From the NCBI RefSeq assembly GCF_003096195.1, contig NZ_CP023004.1, forward strand, positions 2,150,501 through 2,214,500: 64,000 nt of DNA, given 5' to 3'. A program made the translations under genes and the position numbers. The stretch is from Ereboglobus luteus. Its GTDB lineage: Bacteria > Verrucomicrobiota > Verrucomicrobiia > Opitutales > Opitutaceae. Positions 17,283-26,434 of this stretch are shown here, piece after piece (the first letter of the stretch is position 1; each line of letters starts with the position of its first letter). The notes beneath the pieces were generated by a model that ran no database searches, was not told where the DNA came from, and worked only from the letters and a program-made list of their open reading frames with translations.

Positions 17283-18386
17283 TTACCAGCGAACAAGAGC
17301 GGAGCCATAGGTCAAGCCCGCTCCGAATGCGAGAAAAAGTGTCAGGTCACCTGGGTGGATGCGTCCGGAGCGGCGCGCCTCGTCGAGCGCGATGGGGATG
17401 GAGGCGGCGGAGGTGTTGCCGTAGCGGTCGAGGTTCACGTAAACGCGGTCGCGGGTGTAGTTGAGATTTCTGGCGATGGCATCGATGATGCGGTGGTTCG
17501 CCTGGTGCGGAATGACAAGGGAGATTTGATCGGTGCCCAGGTTGTGTTGTTCCAAAATTTCGCGCGCGGCGCGCTCCATTTCACGGACGGCGATTTTGAA
17601 GACTTCCTTGCCGTGCATCTGGATGTAGTGCTGGCGCTCGGCGTGGTTTTCCGGGGTGAGGGGGCGCAGCGAGCCGCCGACGGGGATGCGGAGGAGTTCG
17701 GTGTCGGGGGTGCAGTAGAGGCGCACGCCGAGGATTTCGGGGGGAAGGGTGTGGGCGCGTTTCGGGGAAAAGTGCAGGCCGGCGAAGGTGGCGCGGCGGG
17801 CGCGGGTTTTGCCGAGGACTGCGGCGCCGGCGCCGTCGCCGAAGAGCACGCAGGTGTTGCGGTCCTTCCAGTCAAGGATGGAGGAAATTGTCTCGGCGCC
17901 GATGATGAGGGCGTGTTTGTAGCGTCCGCTGGAGATCATGGCCCAGGCGGTGTCGAGGGCGTAGAGGAAGCCGGTGCAGGCGGCGTTGAGGTCGAAGCCG
18001 GGGGTGCCGTTTTTGATGCCGAGTTTCTGCATCACGAGGGTGGCGCAGGCGGGCATGCGGAGGTCGGGGGTGAGGGTGGCGACGATCACGAGGTCGATGT
18101 CGGCGGGGGTGAGCCCGGCGTCGGTGAGGGCGCGGCGGCCGGCGACGGTGGCGAAGTCGGAGGTGGCCTCGCCTTCCGATGCGACGTGGCGGGATGAGAT
18201 GCCGGTGCGGGTGCGTATCCACTCGTCGGTGGTGTTGAGGCCGCGGCGGGCGAGCTCGTTGTTGGTGATGATGTTTGCCGGTGCGCAGGAGCCGGTGCCG
18301 AGGATGGCGATGGCTCCGCGGGCGATGGCGGCCTCGAGGGGCGTTTGGTTGGCGCTGGCGGCGGTGGAGGCGTTGGCGTCGGGCAT
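17283..18386 (-). CDS. fabH: 3-oxoacyl-[acyl-carrier-protein] synthase III
   Basis: 367 residues. Catalytic Cys in LNAACTGFLYAL, His in IPHQANHRII and Asn in DRYGNTSAAS form the KAS III triad. The N-terminal ILGTGSCAP and DEWIRTRTGI motifs also match. FabH condenses acetyl-CoA (or another primer) with malonyl-ACP to start fatty acid synthesis. An extension of about 25 residues rich in Ala/Thr precedes the usual start. It lies downstream of plsX, the common lipid-synthesis pairing, and 12 bp before bamD. Confidence 0.95.
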   Translation of the reverse strand: MPDANASTAASANQTPLEAAIARGAIAILGTGSCAPANIITNNELARRGLNTTDEWIRTRTGISSRHVASEGEATSDFATVAGRRALTDAGLTPADIDLVIVATLTPDLRMPACATLVMQKLGIKNGTPGFDLNAACTGFLYALDTAWAMISSGRYKHALIIGAETISSILDWKDRNTCVLFGDGAGAAVLGKTRARRATFAGLHFSPKRAHTLPPEILGVRLYCTPDTELLRIPVGGSLRPLTPENHAERQHYIQMHGKEVFKIAVREMERAAREILEQHNLGTDQISLVIPHQANHRIIDAIARNLNYTRDRVYVNLDRYGNTSAASIPIALDEARRSGRIHPGDLTLFLAFGAGLTYGSALVRW

Positions 18387-18486
18387 AGAGAGTGCGTTGG
18401 TAAAGTTTACGGTTTACGGGTTACAATTCGCTGTTGGGCGCGGACGCGCTCATTCGGGGTGTGATGGCACCGCGGCCGCGTCGCGC

Positions 18487-19593
18487 TCAGGCTTCGCCGG
18501 CGTTTTCAATGAGGGCTTGCGCCCGCGCGATGTCGTTTTCGATGAGCTGGTTGATGTCGGTTTTGATCATCTCGCTTGCATCGAAGATCGCATTTTTGAG
18601 GGCCTGGCGGTTTGCCGAGCCGTGAGCTTTGACCACAACCCCCTTGACGCCGAGGAGCGGCGCGCCGCCGTAGCGTTCGGGCTTCACGCGTTCGCGGAGT
18701 TCTCCGAATGCGCCTTTGGCGAGGAGCGCCCCGAGTTTGCGAACGGGGTTGGCCATGAGATTGCGTTTGAGTTCGGTTGTGAAAAATTTGGCGAGTGATT
18801 CCCAGCTTTTGAGGCAGATGTTGCCGACAAAGCCGTCGCAAACGACGACGTCGATGGCTTGTCCGTGTTCGCCGCCGTTCGTGAAGATTTGGAAGCCTTC
18901 GACGGGGCCGGCGTAGTTGATGAGGTCGCCGAGGCGTTTGAGCGCCTCGTGGGTTTGTGTGATGAGAGCGTTGCCCTTGCCTTCCTCGGTGCCGATGGTG
19001 AGCAGTCCGACGCGCGGTTTTTCGATGCCGAATTCGAGGCGCGAAAAGTGCGAGCCCATGATGGCGTTATGCACGAGGTGCTCGGGTTTTGCCTCGGGGT
19101 TGGCCCCGGCGTCGATGAGGACAAAGTGGCCGCCGTCGCGCGGGATGATGGCGGAGAGCGCGGCGCGATCCGCGCCCTTGAGCGTGCGGAGCTTGATGAT
19201 GCTCGCGCCGACGAGGCAGCCGGTGTTGGCGCAACTGACGACGGCGCGGGCGGCCCCGAGCTTGACGAGTTCGATGGCGCGAATGGTCGAGGCGTCTTTT
19301 TTCTTTTTCAGGACGACGAGGGGCTTGTCGTCCATGGTGATGACTTCCGACGCGTGGAAATAGGAGAGCTTGGGGTGGTTCTCAATGCCCGCCTCGGCGG
19401 CATGTTTGCGCACGATTGCCTCGTCGCCGACGAGGGTGACGGGCGAGAGGTCGGGAAACTCGGACAGGGCGAGCTTTGCGGCGGCAACGACTTCGGCTGG
19501 GCCGAGGTCACCACCCATCGCGTCCACGGCTATGCGGTTGACGCGCTCAATGGGCGGCACAGTTTGCGCTGCCGTGGGAATTGCGGCTTCCAT
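18487..19593 (-). CDS. plsX: Phosphate acyltransferase PlsX
   Basis: 368 residues. The N-terminal IAVDAMGGDLGPAEVV is the PlsX signature. Also visible are SCANTGCLVGASI, IPRDGGHFVLIDAGANPEAKPEHLVHNAIMG, VVCDGFVGNICLK and LLGVKGVVVKAHGSA. It makes acyl-phosphate from acyl-ACP, feeding PlsY in phospholipid synthesis, as a peripheral membrane enzyme. The gene follows rpmF by 32 bp and precedes fabH by 100 bp, the classic rpmF-plsX-fabH order. Confidence 0.95.
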   Translation of the reverse strand: MEAAIPTAAQTVPPIERVNRIAVDAMGGDLGPAEVVAAAKLALSEFPDLSPVTLVGDEAIVRKHAAEAGIENHPKLSYFHASEVITMDDKPLVVLKKKKDASTIRAIELVKLGAARAVVSCANTGCLVGASIIKLRTLKGADRAALSAIIPRDGGHFVLIDAGANPEAKPEHLVHNAIMGSHFSRLEFGIEKPRVGLLTIGTEEGKGNALITQTHEALKRLGDLINYAGPVEGFQIFTNGGEHGQAIDVVVCDGFVGNICLKSWESLAKFFTTELKRNLMANPVRKLGALLAKGAFGELRERVKPERYGGAPLLGVKGVVVKAHGSANRQALKNAIFDASEMIKTDINQLIENDIARAQALIENAGEA

Positions 19594-19625
19594 CGCAGGC
19601 GGATGGAGTTGCGAAAAGTCGCGGG

Positions 19626-19805
19626 TCAGACCTCGACGTTGAGGACTTGACGGCCGCGATACATGCCGTTGTTCGGGTTGACGCGGTGGGGGCGGAACGC
19701 GGTGCCGTCGGTCGGGTCGGTCGCGTATTGCGGAGCCTTGAAGGCGTTGGCGGAGCGACGGAGTGCGCTGCGACGCTTGGATTGTTTGCGTTTCGGATTA
19801 GCCAT
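19626..19805 (-). CDS. rpmF: 50S ribosomal protein L32
   Basis: 59 residues starting MANPKRKQSKRRSALRRS, the highly conserved basic N-terminus of L32, and ending RVNPNNGMYRGRQVLNVEV with the usual GxYrGRqVl pattern. It lacks the CxxC zinc ligands of some L32 forms, so it is the C-minus type. The start at 19805 is well fixed by homology; the longer frame to 19964 is not real. It leads the rpmF-plsX-fabH cluster. Confidence 0.95.
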   Translation of the reverse strand: MANPKRKQSKRRSALRRSANAFKAPQYATDPTDGTAFRPHRVNPNNGMYRGRQVLNVEV

Positions 19806-19991
19806 GATGAAAAGTGGGTTGGTCGTTGAGTGTTGTAAGAGGGCGCGGAGGTTTATCCGGGCGCTTGGAAGTTGTGTGAAGGCGAGGTAGTAAAAGGCGC
19901 GGAGCCGCGGCGTCAAGCGTCTTGGTGGGGTTGTTTTTTTGGGATTGTTGTCCGGTTTGACCATATTCGGCCATTATATTGTAAACAACAC

Positions 19992-21557
19992 ATGATGGAT
20001 GACGCCGGATTACTTCGCGCTTATGCTGAAAATCGTTCCGAGGCGGCTTTTGCCGGATTCGTGGAGCAGCGCATCGGTTTTGTGCATGGGACGGCGCTGC
20101 GGATGGCCGGTGGCGACTCGCACATGGCGCATGATGTCACTCAGGCGGTGTTCGCGATTGTCGCCGCCAAGGCCGGGGAGCTTGCCGTGCACGAGCGGCT
20201 TGCGGGCTGGCTATACACGACGACTTGCAACGTGTCGCGCCAGACGATGCGTGATGCTCGCCGCCGGAGCGCGCGCGAACAGGAGGCCATCCGCATGAGC
20301 GCGATTGAGCAGGAGGTCCGTGCGACGGCGGCCGGCGCCGCGGAAAGGGAAGGTGATAATATGACGGCGAAACTGCGCCCCATACTGGACGAAGCGCTGG
20401 GCGGGTTGCGCGAGATTGAGCGCGAGGCGGTGTTGCTGAGGTATTTTGAGGGAAGGGCGTTCGCGGAGATCGGCGCGAAACTAAAAATGTCCGAGGAGGC
20501 CGCCCGAAAACGCGTGGAGCGGGCCGTCGAGAAAATGCGTGGTGTGTTTGCGAAGCGCGGCGTGACGTCGGGCGCGGCGGCGCTGGGGGCGTTGATGGTC
20601 TCCGAGGCCGCGCACGGTGCTCCGGCGGGACTGTCGTCGATCGTGTTGGCGGGCGCGCGGGCGACGGCGGGAACGAGCGCCGCGACTGTTGCGGGGACGG
20701 GCGTGCTTTTGGCTTTTATGAGTTCAACAAAAATAACAACCGCAGCCATCGTGGCGCTTTTGCTTGCCGCGGGCGGCTTTTATTATGGTGCGCAAGACGA
20801 CCGCGCCGCGTCGGAGGCGCTGGCGCGTGCGACGCGGGAAAACGCCAATCTGGCGGCGCAGTTGCGCGAATTGGAAAAGCTAAACGCCGCGAGTGTCACG
20901 CCGTCCGCATCCGCTTCCAGAGAAGACCGGATAGCCGCCGGGGAGGCATTTGTGGACGCCCATCCGGAACTGAAGGAAAAGATGCGGGCGTGGACAAACG
21001 CCATGGGGGCGAGATATGCGTTTCGCGTTGCACATGAGATGAATTTGTCACCCGGGCAAAGCGCGCGGCTGGCTGGAATCATACGCGGGCCTGTGACCAG
21101 TTTTGGCGACGTCGTGTCGGGATATGGCGAGGTGTTGCTCAGATTCGGCAACTGGAAACCGCGTTCAAAACGTGAACAGGAGATGCGCGATTTGCTGGGC
21201 GAGGCGGGGTATGAAAAATTCGGCGAGCTGCTCGCTCTCGAAAATGCCGGCGCGGATTATAATATCATCGGATTAAGCAATGCATTGTATTTCACCGACG
21301 ATCCCCTGACGTCCGAACAGGCGCGGAGTCTCGAAAAAATCGCCATCGATTTGGAAAAGAACCATGCCGGTATTACTGATCCACAGGCACGTTGGAACGC
21401 ATTTATGGAACAGGCCGGGTCAACTTTATCGCCCGCGCAAATGCACGCGCTTATGTCGGTTGGAGACCGGTATGTTTGGAAACAGACATCACAAAAGTGG
21501 CGCAACGATTACGATGAAACCAGGACGGTAACGATTTCGAAACCCATCAAAAAATGA
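19992..21557 (+). CDS. ECF-type sigma factor fused to a transmembrane segment and an extracytoplasmic domain
   Basis: 521 residues. Residues about 1-80 are sigma region 2 (LRAYAENRSEAAFAGFVEQ, HMAHDVTQAVFAIVAAKA). Residues about 120-185 are sigma region 4 (REIEREAVLLRYFEGRAFAEIGAKLKMSEEAARKRVERAV), a helix-turn-helix for -35 binding. A small-residue-rich stretch then leads to one transmembrane helix near residues 248-266. The remaining 255 residues should lie outside the cytoplasm. This tail includes a coiled-coil-like start and a helical domain (DLLGEAGYEKFGELLALENAG, LSPAQMHAL) that recurs in the next gene. The tail could sense envelope state and control the attached sigma domain. The next gene overlaps by 4 bp (ATGA). 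Starts at 19992 and 19995 are both ATG. Confidence 0.88.
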   Translation: MMDDAGLLRAYAENRSEAAFAGFVEQRIGFVHGTALRMAGGDSHMAHDVTQAVFAIVAAKAGELAVHERLAGWLYTTTCNVSRQTMRDARRRSAREQEAIRMSAIEQEVRATAAGAAEREGDNMTAKLRPILDEALGGLREIEREAVLLRYFEGRAFAEIGAKLKMSEEAARKRVERAVEKMRGVFAKRGVTSGAAALGALMVSEAAHGAPAGLSSIVLAGARATAGTSAATVAGTGVLLAFMSSTKITTAAIVALLLAAGGFYYGAQDDRAASEALARATRENANLAAQLRELEKLNAASVTPSASASREDRIAAGEAFVDAHPELKEKMRAWTNAMGARYAFRVAHEMNLSPGQSARLAGIIRGPVTSFGDVVSGYGEVLLRFGNWKPRSKREQEMRDLLGEAGYEKFGELLALENAGADYNIIGLSNALYFTDDPLTSEQARSLEKIAIDLEKNHAGITDPQARWNAFMEQAGSTLSPAQMHALMSVGDRYVWKQTSQKWRNDYDETRTVTISKPIKK

Positions 21558-22486
21558 GAGCCCCGATCAACATTTTGCTGACTGTGACCGTGGTTATGGC
21601 ACTGGTTGCGACCGCTGTTGGACTCATGCAGCGGTTTGCTGCGGAAGAAACGAATAAAAAAGCGCTGGCCGCCGTGCTTGAAAAAAATGTCGAACTGAAG
21701 GCGCAAATCAACAGCTCCAAACCGGCATCGCAGCAAACCGACGCGATGGCAAACGCGCTAAAAGGCACGGGGCGGGCAAAAGGGCCGCGAGGCATTTCAG
21801 AAACGCACGCCTACCAGCAGGAGAAACGCAAGGCGCTTGAAGAGCATATACTGAACGACCGCGAGTTCGGCCTTAAATACTATGCGGCGTTGCGATCGGA
21901 CGTGGACAGGCATTACGGTCCGTTTTACCGCCTGCAACATCTCACGAAAGAGCAAACCGGTGCTTTGGCGGAGGCGCTTTTCCAAAGGCGGTTGCGCCAC
22001 GACAAAGCTGCCTCCGACAATCAGGCAGGCGGTTCGGTCGATGATGTGCGAATCGCGAAGGCCGATGCCGACGCGGAGCTTGCGGCGGCGGTGCAAGAGA
22101 TGCTCGGCGCGGATTTATACGAAAAGTTTTCGCTCTACGAACGCCAGCGTCCGGCATGGGATTACGTGGGTAATTTTGGAGGCATGCTGTCGTTGGCGGA
22201 TATGCCGTTGAGCTTGGCGCAGGCGTCGCTTCTTGCCGGTGCGATAGCGAATGCGAACACATTGTTTCAGAATGGAGATACGGTAAGGATGGCGGCGACG
22301 GGCACGGATCAGGATTGGGACGCAGTGTATGATGCGGCCATGGGTTTTCTGACACCGGAGCAGTTGAACTTTTTCAAAAACACCTCAATTCCGCCGGGAA
22401 ATGACAATGTTACGCCTCCGCAGGAAATGGAAATGAACAACGCGCTCAAGAAATCCGGCTTTAAAGGGACGCTGCGCTCCAACTAA
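21554..22486 (+). CDS. Membrane-anchored protein sharing the extracytoplasmic domain of the upstream sigma factor
   Basis: 310 residues, start overlapping the upstream stop. An N-terminal transmembrane anchor (INILLTVTVVMALVATAVGL) is followed by a short coiled-coil stretch and a helical domain. That domain contains MLGADLYEKFSLYERQRPAWDY and LTPEQLNFF, which parallel GEAGYEKFGELLALENAGADY and LSPAQMHAL in the sigma-fusion tail, in the same order and with similar spacing. It is therefore a paralogous partner without a sigma region. No known family recognised. A likely role is as antagonist, co-sensor or target of the membrane sigma factor, purely from context. Confidence 0.75.
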   Translation: MRAPINILLTVTVVMALVATAVGLMQRFAAEETNKKALAAVLEKNVELKAQINSSKPASQQTDAMANALKGTGRAKGPRGISETHAYQQEKRKALEEHILNDREFGLKYYAALRSDVDRHYGPFYRLQHLTKEQTGALAEALFQRRLRHDKAASDNQAGGSVDDVRIAKADADAELAAAVQEMLGADLYEKFSLYERQRPAWDYVGNFGGMLSLADMPLSLAQASLLAGAIANANTLFQNGDTVRMAATGTDQDWDAVYDAAMGFLTPEQLNFFKNTSIPPGNDNVTPPQEMEMNNALKKSGFKGTLRSN

Positions 22487-22580
22487 CACTGACGCGAAGG
22501 CGGCGCAAATTGTCTACATCCGGTCAAAGTTTATCTCGCCTTTTGATACACGTCCTAATGCGGCTTAAAAAAATGCCAAT

Positions 22581-23237
22581 TTAGTTTTTGGCAGATTGAT
22601 TGCGCCTGTTTGCGACCAGAATGACAAGTGTGACAATCAGCCCGCCCAAAGTGGCCAGCATCATGTCTTTCTGCGCGTCCCAGATGTCGCCTTGGGAGCC
22701 GTTGTAGGCGAGGCCGAGTTCGCCGCCGAAAACCTCGGCCGCGGCCCACTCGATGAGTTCGTAAACCATTGAGGTGGACATGATAAGATTAAGCGGCACG
22801 AAGTAGCTCCAAAAGCCGCGCTTGATGGGCGAAACCGCCGTCATGAATTCGCGGATGGGAACAAGAAACAGAAGCCCGTAAAGAAAATGCACCATGCGGT
22901 CGAAGTGGTTGCGTCCGGGCCAAACGCCATCGTGGGGCAGGGGAGCGCCGGTGATCGACGCCCACCATTCGCGGTAGGGCACCTCGGAGTAAGTCCAGTG
23001 CGCGCCGATTGCGTTGATGCAGAAAAACACAAAAAGCACCGTCCAGCTGGTGAGCGAAAAGATGGATAAAAACCGCCGGCGAAACACCACGAACAAAACG
23101 ATCAGTATAAAAACGAGTCCGTTTTCAAGAATCCAATCCTGCGGATAATGCGCGCCAATGCCCGACCTTACCGTGACGGCGATAAACATCAAAAGAAGCG
23201 CCAAAACGTAGCGCGAACGAAATGCCGGTGTGCTCAT
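22581..23237 (-). CDS. DUF2238/YjdF-like integral membrane protein
   Basis: About 218 residues with six or so hydrophobic helices (VLALLLMFIAVTVRS, LVFILIVLFVVF, SWTVLFVFFCINAIGAHW, MVHFLYGLLFLVPI, YFVPLNLIMSTSMVYELIEW, MMLATLGGLIVTLVILVA). The conserved polar motifs are those of the YjdF/DUF2238 family: HWTYSEVPYREW, RNHFDRMVHF, YELIEW and GSQGDIWDAQKDM. The biochemical role of the family is not established. The ATG at 23237 is chosen; the longer frame to 23270 lacks support. It stands alone between convergent genes and a palindromic element. Confidence 0.85.
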   Translation of the reverse strand: MSTPAFRSRYVLALLLMFIAVTVRSGIGAHYPQDWILENGLVFILIVLFVVFRRRFLSIFSLTSWTVLFVFFCINAIGAHWTYSEVPYREWWASITGAPLPHDGVWPGRNHFDRMVHFLYGLLFLVPIREFMTAVSPIKRGFWSYFVPLNLIMSTSMVYELIEWAAAEVFGGELGLAYNGSQGDIWDAQKDMMLATLGGLIVTLVILVANRRNQSAKN

Positions 23238-23310
23238 GTGTTTGTGTTTCGCGAAAGTGAAGCAGATCAACGGCGCGTGTCGAGCGGCGCGATTCTTTAT
23301 CTTTTCGTTC

Positions 23311-23496
23311 GGGTGTAATTGCGAATGGTGACAAAGCGAAGCGGCGACACCGCCTTGGGCGATTTGCGCCCGGTGAAAATCTTACGCTATTCAAAGCGGT
23401 GCCGCCGGTCGCTTGCGCTCCCTCTGCCACCGCACTCCAAAATGATTCCGCTTCGCCGCGTATTCCTCCAAACTGCCACCAATCGCAATTACACCC
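23311..23496. repeat. About 186-bp element bounded by 20-bp inverted repeats (MITE-like)
   Basis: Left arm 23311-23330 reads GGGTGTAATTGCGAATGGTG. The right arm 23477-23496 is its inverse with 19 of 20 matching. Inside, GCGAAGCGGCG (left) and CGCTTCGCCGC (right) continue the symmetry. There is no open frame with known motifs inside. A second copy was not seen in this window. Confidence 0.65.
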
Positions 23497-23528
23497 TTTC
23501 CGTTCCTCGCGCAACGCGCGCGCCTGCA

Positions 23529-23558
23529 AAAACGGACGCATTTTCATGCGTCCGTTTT
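23529..23558 (-). terminator. Strong terminator hairpin after the fucose-isomerase-like gene
   Basis: Perfect 12-bp stem AAAACGGACGCA / TGCGTCCGTTTT (23529-23540 with 23547-23558), 6-nt loop, with T/A runs on both sides, so it may work in both directions. It is 34 bp after the minus-strand stop at 23592. Confidence 0.8.
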
Positions 23559-23591
23559 ACTGTATTATATACTGTTATACATTTCTACGTA

Positions 23592-25229
23592 TCAAAACGC
23601 CTTTCCGTTGGCCTTGGTGCCGCAGAGGCTGACTTCAATGCCGAGTTCGGCGGCGAGCGCGGCTTTGGCATACATCGCCATGTCGGCGTCCTTCGCGGAT
23701 TTTGCGTAGGCGACTTGGATGTGGTTGGCCTTGTGGCGGGCCATCATTTGGTCGCGCGTCACACCGTAGGTCACGGCGTGCATGATCGGCCACACGTTTG
23801 AGGTGGCGTCCCAGCGGCGCTGCGTTTCCTCGGCGGGAAGCTCGACGACTTTCGCGCGGCCGAGGTCCATTTTGAGTTTTCCGTTTTCAACAAACACGCG
23901 GCTCCAGACGATTTCGCCCGGCTTGGCAATGCCGCGCAGCGTCGAGCCGCCAAGGCGGAAATACCATTTGCTCTGGCGCCAGCCGTCGCTGCCCGCCCAG
24001 CCGCCGATGTGGTGCTCCGCGGGCGCGCCTCCGGAGATGAGATACACCCACACGTAATCCTTGACCGTGCCGCTCTTGTCCCAGTCGCCCCAGCGAAGAT
24101 CGTGCAGCGTGTTTTCGACGGGCTGGCCGAGCGCCTTGTGGACGCGGTTCGTGATGAGGCCGTCGAAACCGGCGCACTCGTCAACTTCGTTGAAATGCGG
24201 AATCGGCTCGCCGGCGCGAATGACCTTGCCCGCGGCGTTTTTCACCGGCGGACGGTCGGAGCTGTTCAGCGTGCCCTCGACGAGATCGGACGCGGGAATC
24301 AAGTCCTTCAATCCCTGCTGGTATTGGATGCCGATGGCTTCGCAGCCGAACTCGTCGGCGATGCGGCACGCGGCGATATACATTTTGCACTGCCAGATGA
24401 CCTGGCTCTCGGTGAGCTCGTTTTCCTCGTCGGAGCCGAAGTGGAACGTGAAGCCTTTTTTCTTATACCAATTAAACACCTCGCGCGCCTCGGCGTCGCT
24501 CACCTGCGTCGCGCCGTAGTAGAGGGCGGATTGCGAGAGGCGCTCCTTGTAAACGCCGGTGGAGAAAAGCAGCTCGTCGGGAATGATCGCGTTATACATG
24601 CCCATGCAGCCCTCGTCGAACACGCCCATGATCGATTTGCGCGTGCGCAGATCGGCGGCGATTTTTTTCGCAACAGCCTTCGCCTTCGATGGCACGGCGC
24701 ACTTGGCGAGCGCCTTGACATGCGAGGTCTTGTGCTTGGTGACGCCGGTCGCGAGCCACTCCTTGAGATGCGAGAGGAAATACTCGTCGTCGAAGTTTTC
24801 GCTCCAGAGCGTGGAATATTTTTTGCCGGCCTTGGTGAGGCCGCCGTTGAGGTTGAGCATGCCGACGAGGCCGGGCCACTGGCCGGACCAATTGGCGACG
24901 GTGAGAATCGGCCCCTGGTGCGAAATGAGCCCCGGCAGCACGTGATGCGAATACTGCCAGACCGACTCGGCGACGATGAGCGGCATCTCCGGGTTGAGCC
25001 TGGCGAAAATTTCCATGCCCTCCTTTTGCGAGGCGATGAATCCGTGCTTGAGTGCGGGTTTGTAGGGATGCGCGCGGATGAGTTTGTAGCCGAGCTTGGC
25101 GAGGCATGCGGTGAGCTGCTTTTCCATCGCGGCCTGCGCGGGCCAGCAGGTTTCGTTGGCGGACTGGCGAAGATCGCCGGAGGCGACGAGGAGGACGGTT
25201 TTCATTTTTGAGGCGGGTTTCTTTTTCAT
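23592..25229 (-). CDS. L-fucose/L-arabinose isomerase-like protein
   Basis: About 545 residues. The N-terminal part ([37 protein letters not shown]) and middle ([29 protein letters not shown]) resemble the substrate-binding N-domains of the FucI/AraA fold. Later segments ([52 protein letters not shown]) fit the metal-site and C-terminal domains of the sugar isomerase superfamily. It probably interconverts an aldose and a ketose in deoxyhexose catabolism; fucose would fit a mucin-degrading lifestyle, but the substrate is inferred. An ATG at 25229 is used; a TTG at 25238 is also possible. The divergent AraC-type regulator at 25359 is the likely controller. Confidence 0.7.
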   Translation of the reverse strand: MKKKPASKMKTVLLVASGDLRQSANETCWPAQAAMEKQLTACLAKLGYKLIRAHPYKPALKHGFIASQKEGMEIFARLNPEMPLIVAESVWQYSHHVLPGLISHQGPILTVANWSGQWPGLVGMLNLNGGLTKAGKKYSTLWSENFDDEYFLSHLKEWLATGVTKHKTSHVKALAKCAVPSKAKAVAKKIAADLRTRKSIMGVFDEGCMGMYNAIIPDELLFSTGVYKERLSQSALYYGATQVSDAEAREVFNWYKKKGFTFHFGSDEENELTESQVIWQCKMYIAACRIADEFGCEAIGIQYQQGLKDLIPASDLVEGTLNSSDRPPVKNAAGKVIRAGEPIPHFNEVDECAGFDGLITNRVHKALGQPVENTLHDLRWGDWDKSGTVKDYVWVYLISGGAPAEHHIGGWAGSDGWRQSKWYFRLGGSTLRGIAKPGEIVWSRVFVENGKLKMDLGRAKVVELPAEETQRRWDATSNVWPIMHAVTYGVTRDQMMARHKANHIQVAYAKSAKDADMAMYAKAALAAELGIEVSLCGTKANGKAF

Positions 25230-25266
25230 GGGAATCAATGAGGGTTAATTAAAAAGGATAGACAAA

Positions 25267-25339
25267 ATTGGCAAAAAATCGGCGCGATTGGCAGGTTATT
25301 CTAATGGAGATAACGAACAACGGCATGGATAAAATTGGC
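25267..25339. promoter_or_regulatory. Candidate AraC-type operator: three direct ATTGGC repeats
   Basis: ATTGGC occurs at 25267-25272, 25287-25292 and 25334-25339, all in the same orientation. The first two are spaced exactly 20 bp, about two helical turns, as expected for an AraC monomer pair contacting one DNA face. The repeats lie between the divergent isomerase-like gene and the AraC-type regulator gene. Functional assignment is inferred. Confidence 0.5.
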
Positions 25340-25358
25340 GCATTTGTGATTGAACCGA

Positions 25359-26305
25359 ATGGATGCGTCACCTTTGCTCCCTGCCATGCCATCCGTCCCC
25401 AAGACTTCGCGCCCCGCCGCGGACGAGCTGCTTTCCCCGCAAGTCTCCGGCGCGGGTTCCCGTTACTTTTTTCTCGATCCCGGCCGGCGGCGCTCCGGCA
25501 ACGCGATCGCGATGGGCGGGTTTGAGCAGTGCAACGCCGACTACCTGATCGACCGCGCGCGCTTTGCCTATCACGTGGTCGAGTTTATCGTCGAGGGCGC
25601 GGGGTGGGTGCGTTTCGGCGGAGGCTCCGCGCACGAGATTGCCGCGGGCAACGTTTTTGTTTGCGAAAAAACAACCCGCTGCGTGATGCGCACCGATCCG
25701 GAGCGTCCGCTGGTGAAATATTTTCTTTGCATTTCGGAACGCGCCGCGCTCGCGCGTTTGCGCCGTGCCGGACTGGGCGCGAATCGCGCGCGCGCGCTCA
25801 CCGCCCAGGGCGAAATCCGCAGCATACTTGAGGACCTGATCCGCGAAGGCCGGCGTCCCGGCCCGCGCGCTCCCCAAATATGCAACGTCCTTTTTGAACT
25901 CCTCTGTCTCAAGACCGCCGGATTGCTCTTGCCCGCCCGGCGCCGCGCCGCGCGAAACCCGACAGCGCACAATACTCGCACGCTCGAACGCTTCCAGCGC
26001 TGCAAGGCGATCATCGACGGACAGGCGGAACGCATCACCACGCTCGCCGAGGTCGCGGACAGTGCGCGCCTGGAGGTTTCGAGCCTGTGCCGCCTCTTTC
26101 GCCAGCATCAGGGAATCAGCCCCTATCAATATTTGTTGCGCCGAAAAATGAACATCGCCGCCGAACTGCTTGTAGACGGCGGCGTGCTCGTCAAGGAGGC
26201 CGCCCAGCGTGTAGGGTTCACAGACGCGCTGCATTTCTCGCGGGTCTTTCGCTCCGTGCACGGCGTCCCCCGAGCAAGCTCCAGATGCGCAATGGCGGAC
26301 GATGA
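25359..26305 (+). pseudogene. AraC-family transcriptional regulator, interrupted by a single-base frameshift near its end (likely sequencing error)
   Basis: Reconstructed length about 315 residues. An N-terminal cupin-like sensor (VVEFIVEGAGWVRFGGGSAHEIAAGNVFVCEK) is followed by a C-terminal double helix-turn-helix: TLAEVADSARLEVSSLCRLFRQHQGISPYQYLLRRKMNIA, then VKEAAQRVGFTDALHFSRVFRSVHGV. After this the frame as given never stops before 27569. Adding one C in the CCCCC run at 26267-26271 gives PPSKLQMRNGGR and a stop at 26305, the usual AraC ending. It is divergent from the isomerase-like gene and probably activates it in response to a sugar. Alternative start ATG at 25386. Confidence 0.85.
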
Positions 26306-26434
26306 GCCGGTGCGCGCCCGCTCTCGACAAGCGCCCGCCAACATAACAACATGCACGCCTCATTTTTTGAAACGCCTCCCGCCGGGCGTTCGTCTTCATT
26401 CCCAACCAAACACGCTCACCAAAACACACACATC

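Larger units (their letters stand above)
23238..23591. other. Gene-free interval with palindromic element and terminator
   Basis: About 354 bp without a supported gene. It contains an inverted-repeat-bounded element (23311-23496) and a strong hairpin (23529-23558). Confidence 0.6.
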
